Shown in pieces: positions 1 to 11,202 of a stretch of 64,000 nucleotides of DNA. The stretch covers positions 131,187,859 through 131,251,858 of the forward strand of contig NC_133771.1 in NCBI RefSeq assembly GCF_003597395.2, written 5' to 3'. This DNA comes from Chelonoidis abingdonii. Its lineage: Eukaryota; Chordata; Testudines; Testudinidae. The notes beneath the pieces are model-generated. The model made no database searches. It was not told the DNA's origin and saw only the letters and a program-made list of their open reading frames with translations. How positions within the stretch are numbered: the stretch's first letter is position 1; the number at the start of each line of letters is the position of its first letter. The translations under genes and the position numbers were made by a program.

Positions 1-485
1 CCTTATGGAACTAAAAAATGCTCACAAGATGCTGTTTTTGAGCTAATTGTATAAGAAAATGTGTGAAGAAACATATGATTCATTATGAGTTTCACAATCT
101 ACTCACAAACATTATGTGAAAAGAAAGACAAAATTTAACAGATAAATAATTTTTTACAAATCATTTGCTGATCTCTACTCTTACTACAATTTGATAAGAA
201 ATGTCTCTACTCAGCAAGCAGAGAGAGTACAAATTAACTAAGAAACTCAATTTTTACCATGTTGTATTGAGATTATTAAGGAATGGGTAACATATAAAGG
301 AAATGACCAAATCAATGACGGGAGCTAGAAGACATGCTAATGTAGGTGATTGGGGGGTAGCGTTAAATCAACATTTGTTAAATGAAGGAAACAAATAGTC
401 AGATTCTGCCATCCATTATTTCTCCACACCCCTAGATCTCAATGCAATTGCAACTTAGGGACACGTTTCAATTTCAAGTTTCTAA

Positions 486-877
486 GGCCTGGTCTACACT
501 ACGCTGTTAAACCGATTTTAACAGCGTTAAATCGATTTAATGCTGCACCCGTCCACACTACACTGCTCTTTATATTGATTTAAAAGGCTCTTTAAATCGA
601 TTTCTGTACTCCTACAAAACGAGAGGAGTAACGCTAAAATCGATATTACTATATCGGATTAGGGTTAGTGTGGACGCAAATCGACGTTATTGGCCTCATT
701 ATTTTACAGTAGCTACCCACAGTGCACCGCTCCAGAAATGGACGCTAGCCTCAGACCATGGACGCACACCACCGAATTAATGTGCCTAGTGTGGACGCAC
801 ACAATCGACTTTATAATATCTGTTTTATAAAATCGGTTTAAGCTAATTCGAATTTATCCTGTAGTGTAGACGTAGCC
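486..877. mobile_element. PIF/Harbinger-like MITE with TAA target duplication
   Basis: The termini are inverted: GGCCTGGTCTACACTAC at 486-502 and its near complement at 861-877 (14 of 17 match). The element is flanked on both sides by TAA (483-485 and 878-880), the 3-bp TWA duplication typical of PIF/Harbinger transposons. Subterminal copies of GTGTGGACG and ATCGAT-rich blocks recur inside. There is no coding potential, so it is non-autonomous. Superfamily is inferred from the TSD length and terminal GG. Confidence 0.7.
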
Positions 878-920
878 TAAGACTGTATTAGGAAGTATGC
901 AGCGTAGTCATAGCCCTCTC

Positions 921-1106
921 AGTCCCAGAATATCAGAGAGAAGGTGGGTGAGGTGCTATCTTTTATTGGACCAACTTTTCTGTTGGTTAGAGAGACAAGC
1001 GTATGAGCCACAGAGGACTCTTCTTCAGGTCTGGGTAGACCTCTAAGGGGCTTGAAAGCTTGTCTCTCTCTCACTAACAGAGAAGTTAGTCCAATAAAAG
1101 GACTTG
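921..1106. mobile_element. Inverted pair of Penelope-like element tails (family A)
   Basis: The stretch 921-1035 carries the antisense tail of the PLE family seen complete at 44.5-44.7 kb (TATTGGACCAAC, TTGGTTAGAGAGACAAGC, CTTCTTCAGGTCTGGG). From about 1050 to 1100 the same tail appears in the sense direction, ending AGTCCAATAAAAG. The two arms form an imperfect palindrome of about 40 bp with a spacer of about 50 bp. No reverse-transcriptase or endonuclease coding remains. Confidence 0.65.
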
Positions 1107-1119
1107 TCTTTCAGCTAGA

Positions 1120-1340
1120 TCAGCACTGCTGCGATCGATGCAGTGGTGTCAATTTAGCAGGTCTGGTGAAGACCGGCTATGCCAATGGCAGAGCGCTCTC
1201 CCATCGACTCCTGTACTCCAGCTCCCCAAGAAAAGTAAGGTGAGTCAGTGGAAGACCATCTACCGTCAACTAAGCACTGGATAGACACTGCTGTAAGTCG
1301 ACGTAAGGTACATTGACTTCAGTTACATAACCTTCAGTTA
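1120..1340. mobile_element. Probable MITE fragment rich in GTCGAC-like motifs
   Basis: Contains GATCGATGCAGTGG, CTCTCCCATCGACTCCTG and AAGTCGACGTAAGG. These are motifs I associate with the same class of short turtle DNA transposons as the element at 486-877. No clear termini or target duplication are visible, so boundaries are approximate. It abuts the inverted PLE tails. Confidence 0.4.
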
Positions 1341-2427
1341 ACCCACCCACTTTGTCTCTTTAGTATTACGGAGTGGCAGACAATACAGAATAGTGGACAC
1401 ACAAGTAAAGCTATTTAAGGCATTTTCTTCAATGGTTTTTTTAAGTGCAGTCTATTGCATTTGAAGGAAATAATTTAGAGAACGAGATTCTAATCTCAGA
1501 TATGCATGCATGTCATGGAAGATAAACTAGATGCACAGCAGCTGATTCTACAAAATACAAAGCAATATAGGCTTCCTAACCAAGAACAGAATCTGGCTCT
1601 AATGGTTGTGCTTTGAAAGAAAATATAGATTACTCTTGCTCTACTGTCTTGTAGACAGATAATCACACTAAAGATGTGTCTTCCTTGAAAAATAAAAAGA
1701 AATGTATTCTTAATCTTTAATTTGGATTAGCAAACCTAAGTGGCTAATTTAGGTTAAAAATAGCAATAAGATGAGGCAATTCTGATATTTTAACTTGCAC
1801 TGCAGCTTGAGTTCTCCTTTAGACTTGAATTTGAACTCCTATCTAAGTTAAAACCAGAGTTGCCTTATCTTTGTGTTACCTTATCATCATAGGGATATGT
1901 TACAATATGCAGAACCCCCTCTCCCCGCCCAAGCTATACTATTGTCACCTGAATAACGAAGCACAATGGCAATGGTTTGTGCAGAATGCCATTGAACAGT
2001 TCCTAAAGGACTGGCTACTTTTCTGGAAGAAAGACTTCCCACCCCACAAACGTGGAATCTTTAGAGATGAGAAAAAGAGAAATAAAAAGTGAGCTTTGAT
2101 ATTTATGCTTAGAGCTGTGGCTGCACAGGAACAACCAGATAGAGAGAATCAAGACATTCTTTCTTAAAGGGCACTCAGAAGAATCAATAATGGCTCAGGC
2201 TGTACTTTAAGAACACAAGTTCAGGTAAAGATAATTCCCCGCCCCCCTCAATATTGTTCTTACATAAACCAACACATTCCACTTTTAGGATTTTTTTTTA
2301 AGTCACCTATCAGTAGACAAATGATATCCTTGAGTGCTTGGATTTACTTACTTGGAAGAAAAGATGTCTCTAAAATAACTCAAAACATCTGATTATACTT
2401 TTCACTTATAGCATATATCACCATCTT
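1341..2427. other. Intronic sequence, nothing recognised
   Basis: AT-rich non-coding DNA. No splice-flanked coding segment or clear repeat terminus was seen. Confidence 0.5.
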
Positions 2428-2632
2428 TTTATGAGGCGCTCAAAGCACTTTACAAACATTAATCTATCTTACGTCATCACTAGGAGGCCGCTATCCTTGT
2501 TTTATAAACAGGGAAACTGAGGCAATCACAGATTTAGTGGCATGTCCAATGTCACACAATAAATCAGTGTCAAGATCAGGAAGAGAGCCTAGGTTTTCTC
2601 CTCTCCAGCTCTAATCACTGGACAAACGCTAT
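2428..2632 (-). repeat. CORE-SINE/MIR-type element
   Basis: On the plus strand it reads CAAAGCACTTTACAAACATTAA, then CAGGGAAACTGAGGCA, a block resembling the CORE region around CCAATGTCACACAATAAATCAGTG, and a 3' end CTCTAATCACTGGAC. This is the reverse complement of a MIR-like SINE. It is degraded, as expected for an ancient insertion. Confidence 0.7.
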
Positions 2633-4629
2633 AATTTTGCAAAGTTCTTGATCAGAAATGTTATTGAAAATAAAAGTAAATTTATTATGAAGGTAATTTA
2701 AATCCATAAAAAAAATGAAGGATAAAGTATCACATTTGCAATGAAAAGAAAAAAAATCTCTATGCAGAGACGACATTTTAAATTTTAACTGTGTACATGT
2801 ATACACACACACACCCACCCACCCCAATCCACTGTCTCCTCACATGCAATATACCTAAAGGTCTTCAAAGGCAGATATGCCCTTACACTCAATGGGTCAA
2901 ATTTTGTGCTGACATTCGCCACATGCAATACCAATGAGGGCAATTGTTATTGGGTATCTAGAAGCACATTAATAAAAAGACTGATGAAGAACATAGAAAT
3001 CTGCCAGTCATCAGGAGAGGAGAAAACCTCAGGACAACAAAATTGTACACATGGATGTTCATGAAATGTGTCTTTCTATTCTACACTAACAATCACAGAT
3101 CATCCAGCCTGTCTCCCGCAAAAATAAAAGCTCTAACTTCTTAGTACAGCCACAGCAGAGCCATACTTTCTTGCTTATATAAATGATGTTTATTTAGAAT
3201 TATTTGCCTTTATTTGACATTATTTGCTGTCAAACGATGCATGCAATATTGGATTCTGGTTTCAAATTCTACTGTAACCTATCTTAATATTACATTTTCC
3301 TTTAGTTGCCTAGCTGTATGATATATTATTACGGCAAGCCATACCAGCACTTACTGCATTAACTGCCACTGACAGGCAATAATTACCCACATTACAGGAA
3401 TCACAAAATTTTAAAACAAGAAACGAACAAGTAAACCAGGCATTAGGGCTACAGGGGCCCCAGCTAAATGTGATCAGTAATCGCTCTGAAAATTGTTATG
3501 ATCGTGAAGAGAAGAGTTAGCTGACAATGTATACAGTATTTAAATGATGAAAAACTTACAATCGTTACACAGTAGGATGGTCTCTTTTTCCTCGCCAAGA
3601 CGCGTGTGCTCCCTTTTAACATTTAGTCCCAACTCATAGAAATTAGGCATGGAAAAGACCTACACGTCTTACGTTATTTACTCCAAAGCCAATCAAGCAA
3701 TCAACACAGAGCCTAAACTTCCCCTCAGCATTGCTCCTGTGCCACCATTTCTCCTTTGAGCTCTAGTTCACTTTATTGCTACTGTCATGCTGAGATGTTC
3801 CCCAGCAGACTGCTCGCCTACCATGGAAGGTCAGCACCCACATCTCTCCTATCCAGAGCCCAAATGTTTCATATCCGTTGCATGTTCCTGAATTAAATGA
3901 TGGTCTGCCTTGTGTTTGTTACTGTGATGTCACTAAGTCAACATGAACAACGAAGAAATTGTTTCTCTCTTCTCCAGTCTGAGATGGAGATGAGCCAGCC
4001 AGCCAGGATCTGGTGGATCTCTCCTGGTGGCAAGTTTCATACATCCAACTTGGTGTAATCAATTGCCATTTATTTTCTTTGTTCTTAAAAAGATGCTCAT
4101 GCCAGTTGGCTGGTACAGACACAGTGGTGCAAAATGCTTGGCTCACTTCACTTTGCCATAAAGTGTGAAAATGGCAATGTTTTGCCTTTTATGGCAATTA
4201 TTTTCTGCAGCATTTCATAGCAGTGAAATATGCAGTTTTGGTGGTTGAAAACTGTTAAGAGCCCCCCTTGAGTTATCTATAAACATCCAAAGAGATGTGG
4301 TGAAATCCTCACCCCTGCTCTGTCCCCTTTACACAGGGTAGGAGAGCCAGAGTGGCATAAAGGGGCTCAAGAAGTTCCAATTCTGGCCAAAGGAAGATTC
4401 TCTCAGTGCAGGCACTGCAGTGGATGGCCATACGGCTGCTTTCCGAGGACCCATTTGCAAACCCCTGCATAGAGGGCAGGCTAGGGGCAGGGCTAGGACT
4501 GAAATTCTAGGCAGTGCTGCTACACATAGGGTAGTCCTGAGAGACTCATTTTAGTTAAACAGGCCCCTAGGGCTGCCTAAAGTATGACAAACCTTTCCAG
4601 TTCCCATAGCAACCCAGAAGTAGGACGCA
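2633..4629. other. Intronic sequence with a short CA-rich tract
   Basis: No gene seen. A short ACACAC/CCACCC run lies at about 2800-2824. The rest is ordinary AT-rich non-coding DNA. Confidence 0.5.
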
Positions 4630-4677
4630 CAAATGTAGCTTAAAGTCAATTTAGCCCCACCTCCTCCTATGCTATGA
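4630..4677. repeat. 48-bp segment repeated at 8371-8418
   Basis: The segment from CAAATGTAGCTTAAAGTC to TGCTATGA matches 8371-8418 at 47 of 48 positions in the same orientation. The sequences on either side differ. The second copy lies directly beside a hAT MITE fragment, so this may be part of a repeat family whose full form is not present here. Confidence 0.7.
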
Positions 4678-5230
4678 GGCTTGTGCAGCACCTCTTTGGT
4701 GCAGCACAGATTCTCACCCTCATACATATATGTTGTTAGGGTCATGACTGAAAGTGTTTAAATAATATCAAGTGGAAACTGGGAATAAATCTTTGGGCGG
4801 AATGGACAATGTCACACACTCTCTCACAATGAAGATTATGCCTAGTGGGATTTTGAACTGTCCCATCAATTGAGTTTTATTCATGACAGGCACAGAGACT
4901 GGTCACAGTACTATACATTCAGTAGACTGGTCAAAATTCCAGATTTCCATTCTATGAGGAATTATAACATTTCTAATACTTTTAGTTCTAATTGGAACAA
5001 AGAGTTGAAATTTCCTACACAATAAAATTTCTGGGGAAAAATTGAGTCAACTGAAACACTGTTTTGAAAAAAAATTATTTCCATTTTGACATTTTTATCT
5101 TAAGATTATAGTTTAGTAATTTTTAAATTAATTATTAATATATGTAATGCACAAGGCTAGATTTAGGGGCAGATGACCCAGGCAACTTGCCTGGGGGTCT
5201 GGGCTTGGGAGGCACCGGGCTTGAGGTGCT
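4678..5230. other. Intronic sequence before the hAT pseudogene
   Basis: AT-rich, with a block around 5000-5100 of alternating A- and T-runs. No gene found. Confidence 0.4.
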
Positions 5231-5251
5231 GTTTACCAGGCAAGGATCCTT

Positions 5252-6395
5252 GTGCTAGATCCAAGAGCTTTCTTCATGCCTTTTGGCTGCCATTCCCTCA
5301 ACTTGGTTGTGTCAGATACAGTGTCATCTTCTTTAGAGTCAATATCTCTCTTCAGAGTACCGCAAAGGATATACGTCCTGTTTTCAGCATCAACTATCAG
5401 GTGGAAGATCTTCCTGGACAATGTTACAAATTTGACTATGAAGCACTAAGTGACACTCGCTGGGAGAGCCACATGGACAGCATAAGGCCAGTGAGGTACC
5501 AAGTGACTGAGGTTTATGATGTGTGATGGAGCTGGTGCAGTTGAATAAAGACGAGGCCAGAATCTGACACAAGGTGCAAAGCCTGGCAAACCCAATCACT
5601 GACTTCAAATTTCTGGTCTCACGATCTCTGTTCCACGTAAATGTTGCAAGCAAGGCATTACGAACTCAGGTTGATGGATGTTGCGACCGCTACTACTTTG
5701 ATGAGATGCTGTCTTGATTTCATTGTGGTCTAGAGAGACAACAGATTTGAAGAGGCCCTCACTGTTGCCAAAGAAATGGCAGAAAACTTAAGAGTTGCAC
5801 CTGTCTTCAAGGAAACTCATTTTCATTGCAAGAAGAGAGACTTTGATTACAAGGATAGAGATGCTCAAAAGAAAAATTCAAAAAGGGTGGTTTTTTGCTT
5901 GCTCATTGACACTACCTGAGTGTCTATCGAAGAAAGGTTTGGACAAATGAAGCACCATGAAAAGACCTGGGTTTTTTTTGTATGATCTTAGTAAGGAAAA
6001 CACTCTGGAACACTTGTACAGACCTTCACCACATGCTGACATGTGGCGAATGTTTGGACATGAATGATAAACACCTATGTCAAATTGGACAACATCCATC
6101 ACATTTTGCCAAATGGGAAGCACGCTCCACTGCAAGTTCTCCAATTCATTCATGATGCAGAGCGTAAGGATACCTTTCCTAATGTGTGGATAGGTTTGAG
6201 GATTCTGCTTATGCTGCCATGCACAGTCGTGAGTGCAGTTTTTCGAAGTTCAGGCTCATTAAAAGATCTCTTTCATTGATGATGGCCAATGAGAGACTGA
6301 CATTGCATGCTATTTTATCGCTTGAAATTCCATTGGCCAGTCTTTGGATCTCTCTAATACTGTGCTTCAGTTCATGAGGACAAAGATGAGAAAGG
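5252..6395 (+). pseudogene. hAT-family transposase pseudogene (ZMYM1/DUF4371-like)
   Basis: A decayed transposase of the hAT type related to zinc-finger MYM-type 1-like proteins. In order along the plus strand, in shifting frames, are: GCHSLNLVVSDTVSSSLES (RNase H-like core region, 5289-5345); LSDTRWESHMDSIRPVRYQV (5448-5507), which is the family's W-containing segment; a stretch resembling the middle helical insertion (5620-5990); HAPLQVLQFIHDAERKDTFP (6122-6181); and the C-terminal dimerisation region with NVWIGLRILLM followed in another frame by the CSFSKFRLIK motif (6182-6270). Several frameshifts and stops (for example TGA after VYDV at about 5524) show it is dead. The usual protein is about 600-800 residues; only the C-terminal half is visible. 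No terminal inverted repeats were identified. Confidence 0.8.
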
Positions 6396-8189
6396 TGACC
6401 TTTTGAAATAAAACAGTGTCCCACCCCTGCAAGACTAAAAACAGGACATTTTGTGACGACATAATGGTAGATTTTTTTCAAGTGATTTCATCTTGTGAGT
6501 GAATTGATAATGAAATACTGAACAAACATTGTTAATATTCACTTTGATCAAAGCTGCTGTTTTGCTCATGTCCACATTGAATTGACTTTTCTCTTCACTC
6601 CAAATGCTGACCAGCACACTGAACACTTGTTCCATAGGATTGTTTGTGTCTGGTAAACAGCAAATTCTACTTGCTCTAGCAAAATGCCTTGGGCAAACAT
6701 TTTGTAGTTTTAAAAATAAATCAAATGTTTTGATTTGTGAAATGAAAAACTGATACATTTCAGTTCCTAGGACATCATATGAAAAACAAGGGCTGTCACT
6801 TTACTTAGGAGACATAAGACACCCTAAATTAGTTTCTATTTATAAATTCTTCAGGCCCAGAACATTACAACCCTGGCCTCTGGAAGTATTTACATGTCAA
6901 GTCCAGGGGAATTTGGAATTCTACTGTTTCAAGAAACACACTACATTCTCGGGTAACATTTACGCAGAACAACACGTAGCTTTCTCCAGCTCGACACATT
7001 GTGCAGACATTCTTAGATAGTGAGGCTCAATTGTTTATGTCTGTCCAGTAAAAGGAACTATTGCTTTTTTGTCAGAATAGTTAAAGAAGTCTTCAGTCCA
7101 ATCATCAAGTAGTTTAACATGTAAAGTCAGAAGAAGGTTATTCTGTAAATTTAACTGAAAATGAACGCCAGTCCTTGGACAGGTGCCAGCACAAAGTGAC
7201 TAAGGGTTTGCAATAGACAGTCCTAGGTCACATGAACAGAAAGAACACACCAGAAAAGGCTATATAGCATTCTCCCCCTTCAGCAGCAAAACATAATGGT
7301 TAATCCATTACAAATTATTTTTTTAGCATGTGTTCACTGGCATATAGGGAGCCTGATGGAAGACATGATAAGGTTCAGATAGTTTCTGGAGTGAAATCAA
7401 GGCTTTTCTAAAGTCAATAGCATAACTCACATCAATTACAATGGGGCCAGGATTTCACCCTCTGTGTCTAAATCTTTATACTCAGCTATGAAAATGCATC
7501 TAGTTGCCTTAAATCTAGGTTTGGAAGGATTAGATTTTTAATCTGTAAATGTTGGTAAATATCAAGTTCACCATACACACACAAACCAAAGAATTCCCCC
7601 CTCCCTCAGCAATATAAATCAAAGTTTACAGCTAGGCAAAGTAAGAAAATGCTGCTTGAGAATTCAGAGTTTGATTTAAGGATATTTACTTTGCATACCT
7701 TGACATGTGATGCTGACAATTTGACATAAGTGACAAAATCAGAACTGACAGTTCTGTAAGCCTGGTTGAAGGCAGGTGTATAAGTTTTGAAATGGTTAAA
7801 GCCTTTTTCCCTATGAACTGAAAGAGGCACCTGAGTCTAATTAAGGGAAGCCTATGACCTTTAAAAACCTCTTCCAGTGAGCAAGAAAAGGAAGGAAGTA
7901 TGAGAAGCAAGCTGCAGAAGGGCTGTGTGCAGTGAGGACAAAAGGCTTCTCCGAGATAAAAAGTTGTTTTTCTTTATAAGGGGAAATCTTGTGTTTGTTC
8001 CTAACTCCAGTGGGAATTAGGTAATGTAATATTTTTATTTTTGTTTAAAGAAGCCCACGGACCAATACTGTAAATAAACCAGCATATACCAGAAATATTA
8101 AACCTCCTGAGAGGGACTGATTTACCCCAGACTCCCTTAATGCCAGAGGGGGAAAAGCTGAGCCCTGATGTGACCAAAGAAGTGTGTTG
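6396..8189. other. Intronic sequence, nothing recognised
   Basis: Non-coding AT-rich DNA. Short open frames on both strands have no family signature and no splice signals that would make them exons. Confidence 0.5.
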
Positions 8190-8825
8190 TCACACATAAT
8201 CACCCATAGGTGAAAACTTATCACAAAGTGATCATTCCATATCAGATCTCTCAGTTCTCATCCTTAAAACACCTTTAGAAGATGACCCTGGAAACTTAAT
8301 TCATAACTTTGCTAGACACTAAAAATCATGGACTTAATAAAGACACAGGATTTATGAGTACTTATGACTGCAAATGTAGCTTAAAGTCAATTTAGCCCCA
8401 CCTCCTCCTGTGCTATGATCCAGAGCAGAGCACCACTCTGGGTCTTCCGTGGCTCTGAAGGACCCATTGCCGAAATGTTGTCAGGTGAGTAAAAAGGCTC
8501 CTAAATTAGGCACTCTTCTTTAGGGCGCAGGGCCCAATTCGGGGGAATCGGCCTAAAGCCGGCCCTGTCTGTAACTCACTAACCCCCTTTTTTTTCCTTT
8601 TGTGACTGCAGAGATGTTAACTGCCTCTTCACTTGGAATGGTCTCTTACAATATGTTTAGCATAAGGAGTTAACACAATCTGTTCCATCTTGTATTTAGC
8701 CGTCACACTCAAGTATTTTTCCCAGATCTGTAGACGAGCTCTATGCAAGCTCGAAAGTTTGTCTTTTACCAACAGAAATTAGTCCAAGATTTCACCTCAT
8801 CAACTTTGTCTCCCTAATTTGTGGT
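8190..8825 (+). mobile_element. Penelope-like element (family A) 3' part, split by a hAT MITE
   Basis: The block 8190-8360 matches the C-terminal endonuclease region and following UTR of the PLE copies at 11.7 kb and 23.4 kb (TCACAAAGTGATCA, CTAGACACTAAAAATCATGG). The tail resumes at about 8571 (GTAACTCACTAACCCCC) and continues through GTTTAGCATAAG to the CAACAGAAATTAGTCCAAG end near 8800. The interruption at about 8366-8567 holds the shared 48-bp segment and a hAT MITE end. Frameshifts prevent any product. Confidence 0.7.
8419..8567. mobile_element. hAT MITE fragment (CAGGGCCGGC family, inverted)
   Basis: The right end reads GAATCGGCCTAAAGCCGGCC then CTG, the reverse complement of the terminus CAGGGCCGGCTTTAGG seen in the intact copies at 33333 and 44155. 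The left end is not recognisable, so this may be truncated or a longer variant. It lies inside a PLE tail. Confidence 0.6.
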
Positions 8826-9102
8826 TTAACAGTTATAAAGTTTTAAACTTTTTAAATCTCAAAATCTACTGTCATTAAATAGTTATTGTCTGATGTGCCA
8901 TAATTTCCTGCAACTGTGAACATTTACATAGATTAAAAAAATAATAAAAAGCTGAAAAACCCCAGAACATTGATACCATCCAACAAAATTATGAAAAAAT
9001 AAAAATCATATTTTGCCTACTTATGCCATCACCAACTATCTAGCAGAAGAAGAAATCATCCTCTTGTCTATTTTAGTGGGTATTCAGCAGAGTTAAAAAT
9101 GT

Positions 9103-10050
9103 ATAAACTTCAGTGAGCAGCTTTTTATGCCCGGAGGTTAGCCCAACAAGCTGCTCAAGAAGAGAGGCAGTAAGCCCTGGAATTAAAAGACAGAGAAATA
9201 CAGGCCCAAATTGAGATCCAGAAGCATGAACTGGCTGTAATGGAGTGGAAGAGACAGAACCCTTCGGCAGCTGGCTCCACTTCCCCTCAAATCTACAAAT
9301 GGGAGTGCTTGTACCCACAGTATGATGAATCCAGTGATATTGCCAAATATTTCATCACCTTTGAGAGACTGTGTACTCTCCATGCGATTCCCGAAGATCA
9401 AAAATGACCACTTTGATTGCAAAATTGTCTGGGAGAGCTCTGGACATATTCAGTAAGATGCCTATTGCTGATGCTTCAAACTGTGGTAAATTTAAGGAAC
9501 TGGTTTTAGAACAGTTTCAGATTACATCTGAAACCTACAGGGTTAAATTCAGAAGTCTTAAGAGGGGATCTGGATTAAGTAATGTGGCCTATGTAAATGA
9601 AATTAGAGATTTGTTGTTAGACAAGTGGGTGAGGGGAAAAGGTATTACAAGCTTATAAGAAATGTGTGATCTGGTTACTCAGGAACAGCTCCTGAATATG
9701 TTCAGTGATGATGTAAAACAGTATTTGTGGGACAAAAAGGTGGATGCAGTGGGTGAATTAGCTGGTTTTGCAGGCTCTTTTGAGCACTCACAAGCTGCAA
9801 TTAAACATAAACCACTGGCAGAGGGGTGCAGGGTTGGTGGAAAGCAGAATCATCATTTTACCCTGGGAAAAAGGAGGCTGGACGTTCACCTCCCCATTCC
9901 CCTGTTTACTCGGCCCAAGTCTCCTGTACAAGCAGAGAAGCCCAGAAAATGCTATCACTGTGAGTCCACTGAGCATCTGAGGAATACATGTCTAGGGGGA
10001 AGCCCTGGTATCCTCACCTGAGTAGAGAAGGCTGCCAAATTGGCCACAAG
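9103..10050 (+). pseudogene. LTR-retrotransposon gag remnant with SCAN-like region and zinc knuckle
   Basis: A broken gag polyprotein. The N-terminal part (9140-9400) is charged and helical (KDREIQAQIEIQKHELAVME), then runs KWECLYPQYDESSDIAKYF. A one-base frameshift near 9401 moves into ALSGRALDI-type sequence: KLSGRALDIFSKMPIADAS (9424-9480), then FQITSETYRVKFRSLKRGSG and VRGKGITSL. A TAA stop at 9656-9658 interrupts the same frame, which continues CDLVTQEQLLNMFSDDVKQY and AVGELAGFAGSFEHSQAA. It ends in the zinc knuckle CYHCESTEHLRNTC, a perfect CX2CX4HX4C (9951-9992). The order helical region, SCAN-like fold and knuckle matches Gmr1-like Ty3/Gypsy gag, the source of the SCAN domain. No protease or polymerase follows. 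Confidence 0.8.
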
Positions 10051-11202
10051 TGACATGGAACAAGCTTTTGGTGATGAGCCCTCATAAAAGGGCAAGATTG
10101 GGACTTACAGGGAGAGGCCCCTGGGAGGCATTCAGTCAGGAAACAGAGCAGGGGAAAATTAAGACAGATGTAAGGTAAAGTCCAAGGAGGGAAGATGTGG
10201 GTTTATGTTTATATTTTAATGGTTTGAGAGTTTGTTAGGGGATTCCAGGGGAGAGACCTACAAGTCCTAGCCCTGGCAGAAGGATGAATCTGAAGAGGTT
10301 GTGGGGAGAAAGCCTGGTAAAAGGTTATAGTAAAAGAAACCCAGGGAAATAGCAGGGGTACATTTGAATAGACAGACTACAAGGTCCCCAGCCTGGAGCC
10401 CAGAGGAGTAGGAGGTCCGGTATTCCCCAACCAGTCACCAGAGAAGGTGGCATGTCGCTCCCTGATATAAGGGGATAGGGACATTGGAAAGCTCAGCCAA
10501 GTGAGTGCAAGGACCATAGGGCTTAGAGTTGGGCACAAAGATATTTTGTAAGGACATTAGACTTAATTGTTGGCCTTTGTTATGCTAGAAAGAATGGAAT
10601 TAATGTGAGATGTGGCTGAGTCATGGGAAGAGCAACATAGCACTGGAGTGACTATCAGCAGGGACACTACACCAGAGAGCACTGCTACACCAACCCTAGC
10701 CACTCCTCTATAGTCCTTTAGAGGGGAAACTGGGGGGACACAGAGACCCTCACCTGAGGGAACGTGTGTGTGTTAAAAAAGGAAGTCTAAAATACTCTCA
10801 CTTTACAAATTTGGGTTATTCAACACTCTTTCTTACGGATATCAGGTAACTTTAAAATAAGTACCTACCTAGCTACATCTATGTCCTGCATAGGTGTACT
10901 AAGTTTAGTTTTCAGTCTTACAGTTCACTACCTACATCATCCACACAATCAAACAACTTGGCATCTACAAAGACTAAACAGCAATCTGAATGCTGTCAAT
11001 ATGAAACTCCTTCTGAGCCCGAAAGGTGGCTTTGAGCTAATAGTGAGTGTAATGCAATTATCCTTGCTATGGAAACTATGCTACAACGTGAATGTGTGAT
11101 AGAAAGCCAAGGGCATCATGCAGTTATTGGCACAAACAGAAACATTGCCCAAATGTGAAAATAAATTGGCGCTGTAGAGAGTATGCAGTGTTTTGTATCA
11201 GT
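10051..11202. other. Sequence downstream of the gag remnant, unassigned
   Basis: GA-rich from 10050 to about 10790, possibly retrotransposon-derived leader or LTR sequence, but no protease, reverse transcriptase or LTR ends could be recognised. 10800-11202 is plain AT-rich DNA. Confidence 0.35.
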
